From contig SJOL01009849.1 of the NCBI GenBank assembly GCA_004794785.1, positions 2,022,079 to 2,086,078 of the forward strand: a stretch of 64,000 bases of DNA, in the 5' to 3' direction. Under the pieces are notes generated by a model. That model saw only the letters and a list, made by a program, of their open reading frames with translations, ran no database searches and had not been told where the DNA came from. Shown piece by piece: positions 1 to 13,700 of the stretch. The position numbers were made by a program, and so were the translations under genes. The DNA is from Opisthorchis felineus. Its lineage: Eukaryota; Platyhelminthes; Trematoda; Opisthorchiida; Opisthorchiidae. Each line of letters begins with the position of its first letter. Position 1 is the first letter of the stretch.

Positions 1-3000
1 CCGGAATAAGAACAAAAATATTGCTTTGATAAATGTTTCTTCGTAAGTGGTGGTTGATAAAACACCAGTGACCTAACGAAGACTTTCCCTCGTGGTCGGT
101 GAACTGAGTAGTCTACTTCTGCTTGGTTGGTCAGGGTATTTTTCGGGAAAAAATCCTTCAAGTTTGTGAGCGACCGAATGAATTTCACAGATTCAAGTGT
201 GCGATGGTTGACCGAATGAACGTTGAGTTACCCAAGTAACTAAACTTGGGCTCTGTTCATCCTTTAGGATGATTCTGTGCACAATAAACCCAGCCGCGTA
301 CGAAATATAATTTCACATTTCGTCCATCCCAGGTGTATGTTTTGTCCGCTCATTTGTTTTTATCCAAATTGTTTTTCATTGCCCATCAACGTGACAAGGT
401 AATATGTGTTACCGGAGGCTATTTCGAATGCCTCTTGAAGCACCGGGATACTGAAGATTCAAGGGCAATAAATTATGGCATGTATTGCACTAGTAGTTTT
501 TCTAGGTGTGTGACCAACAAACTATTACGGTACGCCAACTACTATTGAATGTAAGGCAAACAAAATACTAAGGCAGCTACTGGCTCTCATTAACAACAAC
601 AGAGTAGTTAATTCTTATGTTTTCACCATCATGGTCTGCACCCGATTAATCTAACATTACCTAACTGCAATGGGCGTTCGACCATTAATTCACTAGAGGC
701 CTATGAATTATATTCAACGGTTTCGTCAAGTTGAATTTATCATTGTGCACAACTGTACTTTCTCCATCCTGGCTCGATGGTCTTAAACACAATAAAAATT
801 TACAGATAGAACAGGTTATTAGCGAAATGCGCGACCACTGCATGATTAAAGGACATTGCAGGCACGCTGTGTTCCACTCCACGGGCAGTCCAGCCTCCTA
901 AAAGCATTGTTCAAACATGCAGAGAGCGATGCGGATGACTAGGCTATCAACTTTGCGATGGTTGCAATTAGGTGTGAATGTGAGATGCCTGTGTCACAGC
1001 ATGAGGCTGATTACAACAACCCAACTATGCAACATGGTGATTAGTGAACGGACCCACTGCCTAACAAGAGGGAGAGGTGTGATAAATTAATTTTATTGTC
1101 CTTGGGATAGAGTTGGCAGTTTGTCCAATAATCATCCAGCATGTGATTTATGGAGAAAGACTTTGCAAAACCTTACGGCATTTTACTCCGTTAAACAAGT
1201 GGTTTCCAGAATTGTCTTATTTGTGATGTTGATAAATTACATTTGAGAATCGAAACCGGTGCAAATTGTGATATCGGAAAGTCATGACTACGTTTGTGTA
1301 TAGTCATTGCTATCAACGTATATTTTACATGACGACGAGTTTCGGATAAGTTCGGCTCTTCACTCTGCTCCTAAAGGCCAATTTGTATATGCAACATCAA
1401 AGTATCTCAGCAAGTAGTTTACATGAATGCCAGTAATATCGGAGGTATATACAACAGTAACCAAAATAATGTTAACAAGTGTGCTGTAGTTTATTCAAAT
1501 GGGACTGTAAGTTTTCAGTCGACAAACTTTGCAGCACCGAGATGCCTCATTAACCGTCTGGTTGTCAGTTTTGAGCATCCGCTTCCAAGTAGCTTTGGAT
1601 GTAGATATAATCTAGGTTTTGCGTTTTACTGACCTGGATTGCAATTCGCAACTGTATGCTCCGCTCGAAGTATGGCACGATATAATCACGCAGACGCTTA
1701 AACAGTACATCAAGATACTAGTGTACAAGCCTGTTCACGGGTATAACTGGAAACGCACATTTTTGAAATATCCCCATTGCATACTGGGTTAACATTTTTT
1801 AGTGTTACACGTCCACTAGCTCACACTGGGGCGCGTATTGCCGATAGATCGCACATACTGCAGCTTCGGAACCCCTGCCCTTCCTTTTGCTTGGACACTT
1901 GCTGATCATGTGAGTTTGATCAGCAGCATAAGTATTAGCATTTCAATCATGACCCACTGGATGACTTTGCCTTCCCGAAATAATAACCCGGAAGATCAGG
2001 GTTTTCTTAGGCTTCTTCAGCCAAATTCGATACTGTGACTGCACGTAGGAAATTCCCGGTTACCCACGAAGAGGTCTGCAGGCAGTTCTTCGGGTTGTAT
2101 GGTTCGCAAGATGTCAAATGAATTACCTCATTGTCTTGGCGGTTTGGAACGAGAGGAAACTTGCTACAGTGCATCAGATAACCAAACCTGCACCATTTTG
2201 ATTCACAATTGTAGAAGTATCGCTACAATTCACGATCTGATTCTATACCCAAAATTTCATCAAAAAAATATCGTATAAAAAGTGCAAGATGGTAAAATTT
2301 CAAGCATAAATAGTGAAGGAACTGCATGATATATATAAGAGATACTCTGAATTTACGGAAGCATAAAAAGCTGGTTGCGGCGCCTGAACAACCTATGAAA
2401 TAAGGTTATCCAAGGTGCCACTTCATAATAAAGAAGTTTATTCACGTTGCAACCGGGTGGTCCATGTCTGAAAGCTGCATCTAAAGGTTTCATTCTTAAG
2501 TAGCAAAGGCGCGATTCAAAAAGGGAACTTTTTTATCAACTGCGCTCCGTGAAAGGGATGACTGCATCAAGGTTTTTGGCCAGCATACAGCTCATGCTTT
2601 GTTTACGCAGTATGCTTTAGGGGCAGCGAAAACCTACTACCCAGCCGTCAGTTACTATCTCCTTTTTCGTTCTACTTAAGGGCAGAAAACTGCCATTTCT
2701 AAGGATAAATAAAAAGGACAAACGAACTCCTGATGACTGGCGCGATAGGCTAGGTTCATCTGTGGTGAATTTAAGAGAAAATTATCGATGTTTGATTATT
2801 ATTGCGTGCATGTACTCCTTGTGAACACTAAATATTTTATCGCTTATGATTAAAACAGAAGTTTGGATGCTTACTGTTTACGAAAAGAGGGAATAGATCA
2901 CTTAGACCGTTATTAAGTTAACAGCAATTGTATGTGGAAGTTCTAACCATTTTTTTAATTGCTGTGCCACCGCGGACCACCTGAAGTGTGTAGTTGTGGT

Positions 3001-3426
3001 GAGAATAAGGTCGATGTATTTCGCCAATGATTCTCAGGTTTATCTGAGTCTCCTAATATGAAATTACAGGAGTACATCTCCACGCTGCTTACTTTGTTTG
3101 GCTGCTATCGTGAAAGTGTTTGTGATATCAAGTGCTGGTGACTTTATCAAGATGAATAGTGGAGTTGTGTTGAACCAGTTTACCGGAGGATTTTAACCCA
3201 CACCGTACAAAGGACCATCATTTCACTGGCACATTTGGACAGTTGGACCTCTTGCCCTAACTGGTACAGTGCTGGACAACTTCCAAGAGGTAAGCAGACG
3301 GAGTCAACTCGACTTACGGGCTAAATAAACACACGGAAGGAAACTTAGCTAGTGCAGCTAGTTTTCTTGTAACAATAAGTAACCTTAACGAAATTCATTC
3401 ATTTGCATACCAGTTTGGTTTTAACG
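1..3426. other. Intergenic-like sequence, no gene recognised
   Basis: A+T-rich sequence with stops in all frames. Open frames stay at or below about 71 codons and none reads like a known protein. A B-box-like string near 3186-3200 was considered as a SINE head, but nothing matching the SINE body follows it. I see no RNA gene or clear repeat. It could hold intron or intergenic DNA of a gene whose exons lie outside the window. Confidence 0.5.
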
Positions 3427-3464
3427 GGAGACTCACCTGGATCCGAGTTGAATCTCTCGTTTAT
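3427..3464 (+). repeat. Hairpin module next to hammerhead copy 1
   Basis: An imperfect hairpin of about 16 pairs, with arms starting near 3427 (CGGGAGACTCACCTGG) and ending near 3462 (TTGAATCTCTCG). The same hairpin appears at 58203-58238 next to hammerhead copy 2, and a decayed form lies at 62594-62640 near copy 3. Because it is nearly its own reverse complement, its orientation is uninformative. Here it abuts the 5' side of the ribozyme-like motif with only a few bases between. The three-fold association suggests it belongs to the same mobile unit. Its role is unknown. Confidence 0.55.
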
Positions 3465-3465
3465 T

Positions 3466-3517
3466 ACTGTGTCTACCTGATGAGCCCAAAGAAAAGTGAA
3501 ACCAGTCGTGGGCTGTC
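3466..3517 (+). ncRNA. Hammerhead ribozyme motif, decayed (copy 1)
   Basis: Core pieces are in hammerhead order: CTGATGA at about 3477-3483, GAAAC at 3498-3502, then AGTC, with the would-be cleavage site after C3507. Stem I pairs fully over six positions using G-T wobbles (the six bases before CTGATGA with 3508-3513). Stem II has lost its G-rich 3' side, leaving at most two pairs. The stem III palindrome is interrupted (ACCAGT instead of ACCGGT). About 40 bases after the core, including TTTTCAGCAACCTTATGAGT, match copy 2 at 58381-58410, so both descend from one element. It is probably inactive. Coordinates at the 5' end are good to a couple of bases. Confidence 0.65.
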
Positions 3518-5890
3518 AAAGAGTTTTCAGCAACCTTATGAGTAGTGTATTACGTCTATGCATCAAGTTAATTTATTTGTATAGCCGTAGTATATTTCAC
3601 ATTGTATAATTAAAATGTATGCGTCGTCCGACAACTTCATCCAGACTGTTTCCACTTTGTGGCCGTGTTCACTAAGTCCAACTGAGCTTACATTTTTCGT
3701 TGGAGGAAATTCAATACGGTCACACAAGTTTGGTTCATCGACGAGCAAGGCACTTTGGAACAGGTTTTCATTGCTTGGCTGAGTGTTGGGGTAAAATAGT
3801 AAAGAGTCACACACTGTTTTCATTCAACAGACCATCTGATATTACTTAATTAATTTTACTGTGTTAGCCAAAATGAGACGTGAAATGAAAATATCCCGCT
3901 TTGTAAATTTACAGCGGGGAGTACCAAAACTTACTGTCTAACAAAGGCAAAACCTAAGTTAGATAAACCTGCTCTGTAATTTTTGAAGCGATAAAGGCAA
4001 CAGCACCAAATCTGATATCTAGTGAAAGTGACATTATACACGGACCATATATTCATTTTTTGTTCGACCGGCAAAAATGGTTGGAAATTCAAAGAGCCCA
4101 AATTTCTGTGCAGACAAATGAATGCGTTGATAATGAGCAAAAATTACGGAAAAACTCGAATTTTTTGCTCCACTAGTTTATGTGGATCAAATTGAATCAC
4201 GGTGCAAAGGTAAAGCAGAGGAAAACAAAGTGCGAAGGACATGGTTACAAGTTTGCACTGCCAACCCACTTTAAAGATCCACTGAAGTTGCGAAATTACC
4301 AGATCCATGAGAGTGATTCTTTGCATTCTCAAATCGTAGCAATTTACCAGCTCCCACCTTTCTTAAGGTACTGACCAACGGTGAAAAGTAATCTGTAAAC
4401 TGCAGCCTTGAGTTGTAGAAGTTAAAGTGTTATTTTATGGTAACCCATGATGAAAAGTTATGAGAAAGCCAACTTCAGTTCAAACCGTCCGGGGATCAAA
4501 CAGATATCAAAATATTTACGATTACTCTGATCCTAGCTACGGAAATCTGTCTAAGGTTAATAGTAGTCAGGCTGGTTGCAAGTGAAAACCTTAGTTTTTC
4601 CATCAAAGTCTACCTGATTATCTTCACAACCTTTCTATGACATTCACAGCATTTCGTTCTCAGTGGCAGTTTTCTGCGAAAACAGATTGAGTGAGGGAAG
4701 AACCAATTCATATTGTGATTCACTGCATTGACACAAGCTCAACTCTTGGATGGAACATCCATGTTATTGCACATGCCGATGAGGATATTTCCTTGACTAA
4801 AATGAACCAGCAGATTTAGATATAATGGTCGTAGCAATTTGTCCATATTCTTAAAGGAAACGAAATTGAGACGGCGGATGCTTTTTTCTTTGCGGCATCT
4901 TTTGGAAACTCTTTTACAAGTCGGTTTATTTTCTAGCACACTCCTAGTTATATGCTTTATTTACCGTTTTATCCATCAGAAATACACGAATATAAATGCC
5001 AATCGCCTTCAACAAGCGTTGCAGGATTGCTTAACCGGCACATTCTTTGAGTTAGAAGGATAATTTTTGGTTCAAGGGCAATTAAGTACAAAGCAACCTG
5101 TTCCTTCCGCTAGCGACTTGATTTGGATGGTTATTTGTCAAAAACTAGGGCCCTTTTGGAGAATAAGCTTGCCAGCTGGCGGAAGAATGCAGTGAACGTG
5201 TTTGATTTCCTTCCAACACGCGTATAAAAATCACGGCAACCATGTGGGGAACTTTAATAACTCAAGATTTCCTAAATTCCAGTACCGATGTATATGCGAT
5301 TTTCTACAGTAAAACAAGAATTCCATTATTTCTGTATGTCCTGAGGTAAACAAGACAAGGAAACCAACTTTTCGGCCAAAACGAATAACCGCTAATAATT
5401 ATCTGCACAATGATGTTTCCGGTTTAGTGCTGCGCGAGATTTCCTTCTTGAAAAAACCGTTTAATTTGTTTTGGAAAAATTTTGCGTAAAATATGAGCGG
5501 ACATATCATTCACAAACTTTAAGTTAACTTACCACTGGACATTTGATTAATAGTGTTTGAGGGTCAATCACGCTGCTGATCCGCTCCACGTGGCCAAGCG
5601 CTTAAGTATTCAACCGCGGAAAACTGAGCTTCGTGAGATACACACAGCGGATTATTCCGAACGAGGATGAAACCACGGTACAATACTACTCAACTTTTCA
5701 GCACGGATTGGTTTCACTGACAGGACGAAACTTTTACTCTACTTCTTCTACTTCCACCGAACGTGATTGGGGCTTAACTCCGCCTTATTTATCCTATTAA
5801 TAACAGCTGAGATGGTTTCGACATGCGCAGTATTCATCGAGTTAGCTGGCCATAATCTGTCACAGTTTTAGTGTATTCGTCGAATCATCA
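3518..5890. other. No gene recognised
   Basis: The first 40 bases continue the homology with the downstream flank of hammerhead copy 2. An 86-codon minus-strand open frame at 3563-3823 contains SDDAYILII, superficially like a reverse-transcriptase motif C, but its flanks do not fit an RT. The rest is A+T-rich with short random-looking frames. Confidence 0.45.
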
Positions 5891-5957
5891 CTCTTGGTCG
5901 GTGCAACCGATAAGAGTAATACAGTAGTTCGTTTCATTTAAATAAAATAAACGAAAC
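5889..5957. repeat. Two adjacent strong hairpins
   Basis: Hairpin 1 spans 5890-5917: outer arms ACTCTT/AAGAGT and inner arms TCGGT/ACCGA with loop GCA and a small internal bulge. Hairpin 2 spans 5931-5957: arms GTTTCATTTA and TAAACGAAAC, 9 of 10 pairs, with a 7-base loop. They are 13 bases apart in otherwise plain sequence. No transposase or T-run terminator was seen. They may be the end of a small foldback element or a chance pair. Confidence 0.4.
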
Positions 5958-8900
5958 GATGACGAACAAATATTGTGCACGTACCGAAATGAGAGAACAA
6001 TTAGCGAATGCAATGCAATATAATTTAATTAAATAGTAATTTTAGGTAAAAATTAATGGACAGAGGCCTCTGGGGTGACCCAAAAAACCGCAGGCGTGAT
6101 AGCAACGTGGATCAGATTTCATTCAAAACTTAAATAGCTGAGCAACAGGTGCCTCAAACAAGTGCCAGGATTTACAGTAATAATACAAGGGTCGAGAACG
6201 AATGGTAGCTGCTCTGAGATCTCCGGATTTTAATGCATATGTATGTAAGCAGACCAATTTACTTGAATAAAAGTGGATCTTACATTCACTCCAGTAATCA
6301 ATAAAAGATTGAAAAGGTAGCAAAGTTACGTTGAATTGTGATGTTGTGATCATTATGGACGGTGTACGGGGGCTTCGTTTGCCATCAGATGTTATTTGAG
6401 AAATAATTCATGGAGTGTGTAGCGATCACAGTCAAAATATTGTATTTTTTATTGTTCTGGACCTCATTTATAAGTCAAACTTGAGCGAATTTGTTCATTC
6501 CGGTGGAGGGAGTTGGTCCATTCTCCTATCAGAACACCTAAAGATGAACTTGTGTGGAGTGGATTTAACAGGACTGATATTTCAACCCAACAGTGGCTCA
6601 ATTTATACACTCCACCCGCCGCATTTTATTGATTCCAACCTTCCCCACATGGGCGAGGACAAGCTCACCAGGCATAAGGACCAAGCCTGCAGATAGCTGG
6701 AAGTGGCTCTTTGGTGCTGAGAATAAAAGGTTAAAATGAATCGTGGATTTGTGCTGAAGGCTCAAGTTAGTCCTGCACAATTTAATAAACCTTGAAAAAA
6801 ACGAGTCATTTTCGTCAGAGGTTGAAAACAACGCCCTGTAATTCTGGAACGCACTGAGCCTCACCCAGTGCTTTTACTGTTTTTGCGACTGAAAAATCCT
6901 AAACGTCAGTTGGTCCTAGTGAGTTAAGCATACTCTATCAGAGGAAAGCAGATTTCGTCGACTAGACAGGCATACATATATTGCTTAGTGGATATTTGTA
7001 TGATTCATATTGATTTCTTAGCGGTCAGGTTGGGGAGTAAATCAGCCATAATGCGGTTTGGGACGTCTATTTGTCACACCGTCTGCTTGGTTTGCCTGCA
7101 CACACAGTTAATGTTTCCTGGATTAGGGTACGAAAGACGCTGCATATATAATGCGCCACTTGACATAGTAAGACGAACTCCGAAGATTAAATCGGGCACT
7201 GCGTTGACGCAGTAAGGCGAATGCTGTGAACCGTGAAATTAATGCCAGAGGCGATATGTCTCATGAGATCAGCGCCTGATTATTCATTGTTGCCTTTGAA
7301 ATGGGGCACACAGCTTACCATATGACTACTTTATGCACAGCATAAGTATTCTAGGAAAATTGTTCGTCACACAGATATTCAGTGGTGACTTGTGAAAAGT
7401 ACATAATGCTGAATGATTCTTTGATTTAGTCAGAAATCCGTTGAAACCACTGGTACATTCACCTTGTTTCCGTAGTGTAGCTGTGAGCAGAGGGGCAGTT
7501 TAAACTTGATCACTTACACAAGTATGTCTGATGACAATGCTGGAAACTGTATTTGGATATGATACAACTTCCGGTGAAAGTCAAAACACGTGCTTCAGCC
7601 TGCAGGTGTTTTAGGAAAAGACGAATAAGGAATAGCAAGTGAAAATGAGATAGCATTCATAGAAGTATAGAGGCTCAGCACTTTTAGCAAACTCAGTGAG
7701 GTCGTTCAACTTGAGTGACTGATCCTATTTGACAAGAGTCCCTTTTGAGCATCTGCAACTGTTTATCCCACCTGATCCATTGAGGCCCAAGATATCACCT
7801 AGTAACAATGCCGATGGAGATGTCTGTTTTTAAATGATTCATATTACTACGTCCAAAAAAATTGTCTTGGCTTATTTAAACAGTTTTTAAGAAGGGACCG
7901 TTTGATCGAAAAGTTGCATTTCTTAGTAGAGGCGTACGCAGTATGAGCAGTTGATTTACTCAGTCCAGTCACTCATCTAAGGTTAGATATCGTGAGCGAA
8001 CTTTGAACCTACTTTATGTCGGCCCGCAAGCAAGAGACATCAATGGGGAAAAACCAAGAAGTAATTTTGTGTGAACCATTGGCTTTGCGTATCTTACGGA
8101 TCTCTAGACGGATTCATACCCGTAGTCATCCGATTAGTTGGTGGATACTATATAAACCGGCCAAGGTTGGCTAATCAGAGGGATGAGTAACTCCAAATCA
8201 GACAGCCGATAGCTATCCCGTCTTTCAGTCACCCAATCCACCTCAAGTTATTTTGTTTTGGCCAGCTCTTGAGAGGTTACTTATCAAATGGGGGCAATAT
8301 TAATTTTCGAAGGAGCTTGCGTACTCTGTACATGGTGGGGATATGTGGAAATTTCAGCTGAATTTCATCCAGAAAGGGAAGCCAATCTGTGCATTTCACC
8401 AGTAATGCATTTAAGCCTGGTACATAGCTGAGCACTGAGGCAACGGATGCGTTTGAAAGACCAATACCATTTATCTATTACCAACACGCTCTTTGCCTTG
8501 AGGGTGTGCAAGCTAAGATGTAAGAATTTGACTAGGAGTTACTCGTTGTCAGTAAATTGTTTCACAATGAGGACGAGAACCCTTAAATGGCACCCCAAAC
8601 TTTTCATGACAGACCTATTCAAACTACTGACTGAGCAACCTTCATCTGGAAGGCATATCTGACAGGTCTACCCTACTGCCTTATCAAGCAAGTGCGCAAT
8701 ATATATGCGCCGTCTATTGCCAATAATTGATAGTTTTCCCACCAACGGTGCATTCTTAGAGCAGGCTAATTCAAGCAATACTAAGAACTTAAAAGTGAAC
8801 ATACTTAACACAGAAGGAGAAATCAAAGTTTTTGCTTCCTTTTCGATGAATAACGGTTGTAAATTTGGTTATAACATAGATACCTTATTTAAATTTAACT

Positions 8901-10549
8901 CAGAATTTGATATGATATCCGATTTACTGCTTTCTGTGGACTGCCATAAATAAAGATTCCATCCGTTGCCGAAGCTAAATGATGCGCTTTTGTACAAAAA
9001 TCCATTCCTTTGATTTTTGCTACGCAACGTGTCAATCTGAATGCAATTATATTTATACTTACGACGAAGCAGAATAGCATGTGACGTGAAGTGATGATTG
9101 CAAACCAAAGCTTCTTGAACGTAACAGAATACACGGCGATCCCCCTGAGATGTACCCACCGCAGAAAACGATGTCTAACCCACTTTGTGAGTTTTAGCCT
9201 CGCTTCATCTGTGGATAACAACGGAAACGTGAAAACCGGAATAGAGACGAGGCAATTCAGGAAACTCTGTAGGCTTCACGGCTCTTCGTACAGGTGTCCG
9301 CATAATAAAACAGTGCACCAAACTTCAGATATCCTATCTGTGTCTCTAATTGAACGTCAGGAAAACATTAATTTCACTAAGACAACTAAGATTCCTGCGT
9401 ATCTAAAACTCAGAAAGAGCGCATTTTGTACTGCATTTATGGATGCAGTGTTCATGTGACTATTTCTAGTAACCTGTTTCCAAGCCAGTAAAAACCAGTC
9501 TGGAAAATGTCGCTTGGACACGATTGCACACGATTTCTCACCTAGTATTTTTCAGCAGTTGTAAAATGTTAAGCATCTGGATGGGATGAGTGCTAAATAA
9601 AGTTATGATTCGAACGACGGCCATTTGAGTTTCAAAACAACTCGAGTGGATTTACGACCATGTGTGGTTAACTGTCGTCCACTTGAGATTTACGGCTTTG
9701 CAGTTAATTGGCAACCAAAGATGGGAAGTGTTTTTGGTGCTTGTGCCTGACGGTCATAAGCCTTGTCTAATGCAGGTGGATACCGAAACACCCACTAGTG
9801 CGGTCATTCACATGGCTGGTGAAACTTGGCAGCTCCTGAGGACTGCTAGCAGAATTCGGCAAAGCCCAGCTGAACCAAATAAAAACCGCCGGGATGATTA
9901 CCCAGAAGAATGCCATTATTGATAACGCACTGATGAAATGCACTGAAACATAGCTAGCATGGAGTAAGTCTAAGTAGATTGCAACCACGATGTGTTGATC
10001 CAGTTACCTTGAAGACACTCAAACGAAAGGGTAGCCATGTCAGTTTCATTTTAGGTCACGCATTTATCTATTCACTGCCAAAATGAAAATGTCCAATGAA
10101 CCTGTGTAACAGTCTTCAAACGAGTCATTGGTTAATGGGCCAGCCGCTAGTAGAACAGATGTGCACTTGCTTCTTCTGTATGAAAATACGATCTAAAGGC
10201 ATGAAAGCTTTTTGGAGGCGTAAAACCCCTAAAATTAATTTTGAATGATGGCAAGCTTGTCAGCCTACTTGAATTGAGATTTGCGGAATAGGTAATATGC
10301 TTCTCCCCAGGATCCAGCTGTGAGTTTAGCTTCGTGACTAAATTCATGCAGTCTACTGAGAAAAATGATCCAAACTTCTTTGGTTATGTTGACTGAACAG
10401 CGCTACCTACCAAGCTTCTAATAACTCCTTCCAAAAAATAACTGCGCGTCAGTCATAAGCTCCAAGTTACAATTCCCTCACTGATAGGACTAATTTCTGC
10501 TTATTAGCTGGAATTCTGCACCAAAAACGCTCACCGTTTGTCGCTGCTA
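5958..10549. other. No gene recognised
   Basis: Plain A+T-rich sequence. The longest open frame is 122 codons (9091-9459, +), overlapped by a 108-codon frame on the other strand. Neither shows a domain, signal peptide or membrane segment I can name. Frames of this length are expected by chance in 64 kb at about 40% G+C. CTGATGA strings at 7527 and 9920 were checked as hammerheads and rejected. Confidence 0.45.
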
Positions 10550-10730
10550 CTGCCGAAGGGTCAAACCCGCAAGTGATTGGTCAGAAGACCGGGCCGCTTG
10601 CAGGTTCGGCCTCAAGGCAAGCTCTGATCGGTCAACAATGTGGACCCAACAGCCAATCATGACTCAGTATCCCCTGAATGCTGTATTCCAGTGCCGTATA
10701 CAGGAGACGTCCGAATTTCCAGAATGTTGT
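10550..10730. repeat. Candidate dispersed repeat with ATTGG/CCAAT boxes
   Basis: The block holds a direct repeat TGATTGGTCA (near 10573) / TGATCGGTCA (near 10625) and an inverted partner CCAATCA (near 10653), in sequence richer in G+C than its surroundings. The spacing of ATTGG and CCAAT on opposite strands resembles a promoter-like or terminal segment of a mobile element. It also looks familiar as a trematode interspersed repeat, but that is recall only. There is one copy in this window, so repetitiveness cannot be shown here. Confidence 0.3.
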
Positions 10731-13700
10731 CGCTGCACACCCTTTGATTATTACGATGTTTTGGAACTTTTCTGGCATAAATGCAATTTCTTCCCCCGTT
10801 AGTGGTTCTTCTATTGAGAACCCTAGTTTGGGAGGTTCAGACCATGAAATGAACTCAGGCACTACCGTTATTAAGCAGCTAGGACAGACTTCATCGTTTC
10901 TCGTGCTGTGGGCTACGTTTTATAGGCATTCACAAACTATAATGTGGTGGTGCTAAATGTTTGACTTTTGAGAGCAAGGCTTACTGTAAGTGATTATACA
11001 GGAATCCGTGGAGCTACTCGCCTCTTGCGTACAAAGTTGGGAAAATGAGTGACATGCGAAAAAACAGAAGTATAAATATAATTGTAGTCAATAAAGAAGA
11101 AAACCACAGGCCATTTCTACAACAATTGTCTTCAGGATACTACTCATGCACCTGAGCATGTTTTTCCAGCCGGGGCACAGTTGTCCATTTTAATAAGACT
11201 GTGCTTGGCAGAAAGTTAGTGCTATTCTCTGGGATGCCGCATGCTATTACAAAGACAAAAAACACTCTTTCCCGTAGTGTGGATAAGTAATGATGGAGAA
11301 GAATTCGGGTCCAAACACCGTCACCATTCTATAGATATCCAGTGTTGAGAATGCGCGTATGGTTTTACAGCTTACTGGAAATTAAAGCCGTAGTCTTCGA
11401 ATAACACCTAGTTTAAAAATGCGTTTGATCTCAATCTAATCCGGTGATGTATATATATTCACCTGGTTCAAACACGAAGGTGGACACTTAATAAAATACA
11501 ACGTGTCGCATCCATTTGGGACGAGCATTTAGGTATAAGCTGTTTGATACTGGTCCATATTCACGCTTCCCATTGTTAATGTTCACTGGTAAGTTTTCCG
11601 TTGTTTCTTGTTCCTATGTTGTGCTCATATCCCTTAGTTTTGACTTGAAAGCCCTGAAAGCTTGGTGACCACTTTGTTACTCTTACAGTGTTTGCCTGTT
11701 TCAACTTCGGCAGGATTTAGTCACCTCGAGAATGTTGTGATTTGACTTGATTTACTGTGGGATTTGGTTGGGACTATCATCCTCTAGCCGACTTAATAGT
11801 CCAGGATCCATTATGAACGTCGTATAAAGTGAAAAGGCAAAAGCCCGTAAATTTGGATTTACACGCAAATGTCAAAACATTTTATTTGTAGCGTCGTACT
11901 TATTAGTAAGCATCCATTTGCACAGCTTAGGGTTAGAATTTTTTTGGCAACTCATGGTGCTCTATTTAATTGTTAGATGCGATCACTAAGTTCTTGATTC
12001 TATGAAATCATATCAAAGGGAAAAGCGGAGGCTTAGCTCATAAATTAGAATCCCTTGAAAGCGTACCCTGTATTATTACTATGGCCAACTGCTGATAATC
12101 GATACGCTGCAGTTGTGTTGCTCAATTATAATAGCACTGCTTTATTAGTTGCTTCAGGATCGCGTCTGACTGTGCTCCATATGCTGAATGTGTGTGACCG
12201 TCAGCATGTGTTCGTTTGGGACTTCATATTTTTCACGATTTGTTCCACAACACAGTCCCCACTCGGATAGGTGACCAAGCCAAACAGACCAAGAAACTTT
12301 ATCTGCACATTTTTATGATTCTTCTAAGCAAGCCGTTCCCAAATTAGGTAGAACATATTGAAACGGGTATTTTGAAGAACTGGTATAAATCCACTTGTTC
12401 TTTACCAATCCTAACGAACAAATCTAAGATTATATCTTAGCGAATGATTTAATGTATTGTTTATCGCACGGGATGGCTTGCTTACTAACAATTATTGCTT
12501 CATGACATGCTTCGTGCATAGGATTTAAGGCCAATTGCAATGCGATGGACTCCGAAAAATCAGTAGATTACATAGTTTGAGTTAACTAGGGAAATACACT
12601 AGCACTCATTTACCCATATTTAGTTAGCTGGCCTGGAACCATTCATGTCTTACAAAATAGCAAACATTTCACTCCAAATTGGTGGCGACAAGAGTTCTGT
12701 TGTAAAACCTGCATGTACGTGCAAAATGGTCCATTCCTGTGCCGAAAATTATAGATATACAGCAGTGAATGACATCAGACGTCCGTTCACGGTTCTCCAA
12801 TCCAACCCTAAGCACCATTCATCATTTTTATCAATAGTGACAGAGAAACAAGTGTAAATGCTCTAGTGTTTGACTATGGTAAAACCACATCAATTTATTT
12901 GAACTAAATTGCGATCAGTGTTTGCGCTTTTTAAATATTCAATATTGACCCAAGCTGTAAAATCACACACTGGATAATCCGCCCCTTCAAAGATAAGTTA
13001 GCTACTGAAGTCTTGTTAGTTCTCTTCATTACAACAAACTTGAGAATGTTTCGCTTCATTGAGGGTGTGATGAACATGTGGGTATACTCGTACAACCTTC
13101 GACTCCTCATGAGGTAGTTTTGTTCCTTCGCTATACAAAAGCTGAGTTCTCCACTTGATTCTATAGGGCAATTTGTTTGGCAAAGTTAATTGGTACCGCA
13201 GAAATATAAAGTGCCACCGGAATTTTGTATTGCTTTCATAAATTTTTCTAGAACTGTATCCGGTTTTAAACGTTGGCAGTGGCCAACAGCTTCTAGTGAT
13301 ACGACAAGTGCCTTAGGTAGATATTCTTCATGGAAGGGAAGCTCACTGACCGTAAAAATGTAAGCTAACGAAATAAGTGTCTCATTTTTTCAAACATTGG
13401 ATACAACAGTAAATACAGAAAAATAGCGGAAAAGTAAAGGATGTCACAATTTCAGACGAGTGGGATTTCACTCCAGGGTTTGCCAGAAATAAAAGAAAAT
13501 GTTAATCGTATTCTGTTTTACGCTTTAAATAAGCTGTCGGTAGAACGGAAATTATTTTGGTATCTAAATATTCACAACCTTATTCACACTCACATGAACG
13601 GGTGTTTTGTAGAAGTGATTTTCTTACTCGTATGCCCCGTAAAATTTCACAAAGAGCACCTAAGCATTGCGTCACTAAAGACGGCTGAACCTGAGTTGTG

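Noticed and set aside
3150..3300. B-box-like GGATTTTAACCC upstream of hammerhead copy 1
   Set aside because: No box A and no match to the SINE body, so an Sm-alpha-type SINE with an internal ribozyme is not supported here.
3563..3823. SDDAYILII resembling RT motif C on the minus strand
   Set aside because: Neighbouring residues do not match any RT order.
7527..7550. CTGATGA ... GAAAC, hammerhead-like
   Set aside because: Stem II would have two pairs and stem I none.
9091..9459. 122-codon plus-strand open frame
   Set aside because: Length is within chance expectation, no motif, and an overlapping antisense frame of similar length.
9920..9945. CTGATGA followed by GAAAC, hammerhead-like
   Set aside because: The bases between (AATGCACT) form no stem II, and no stem I or cleavage triplet is in register.
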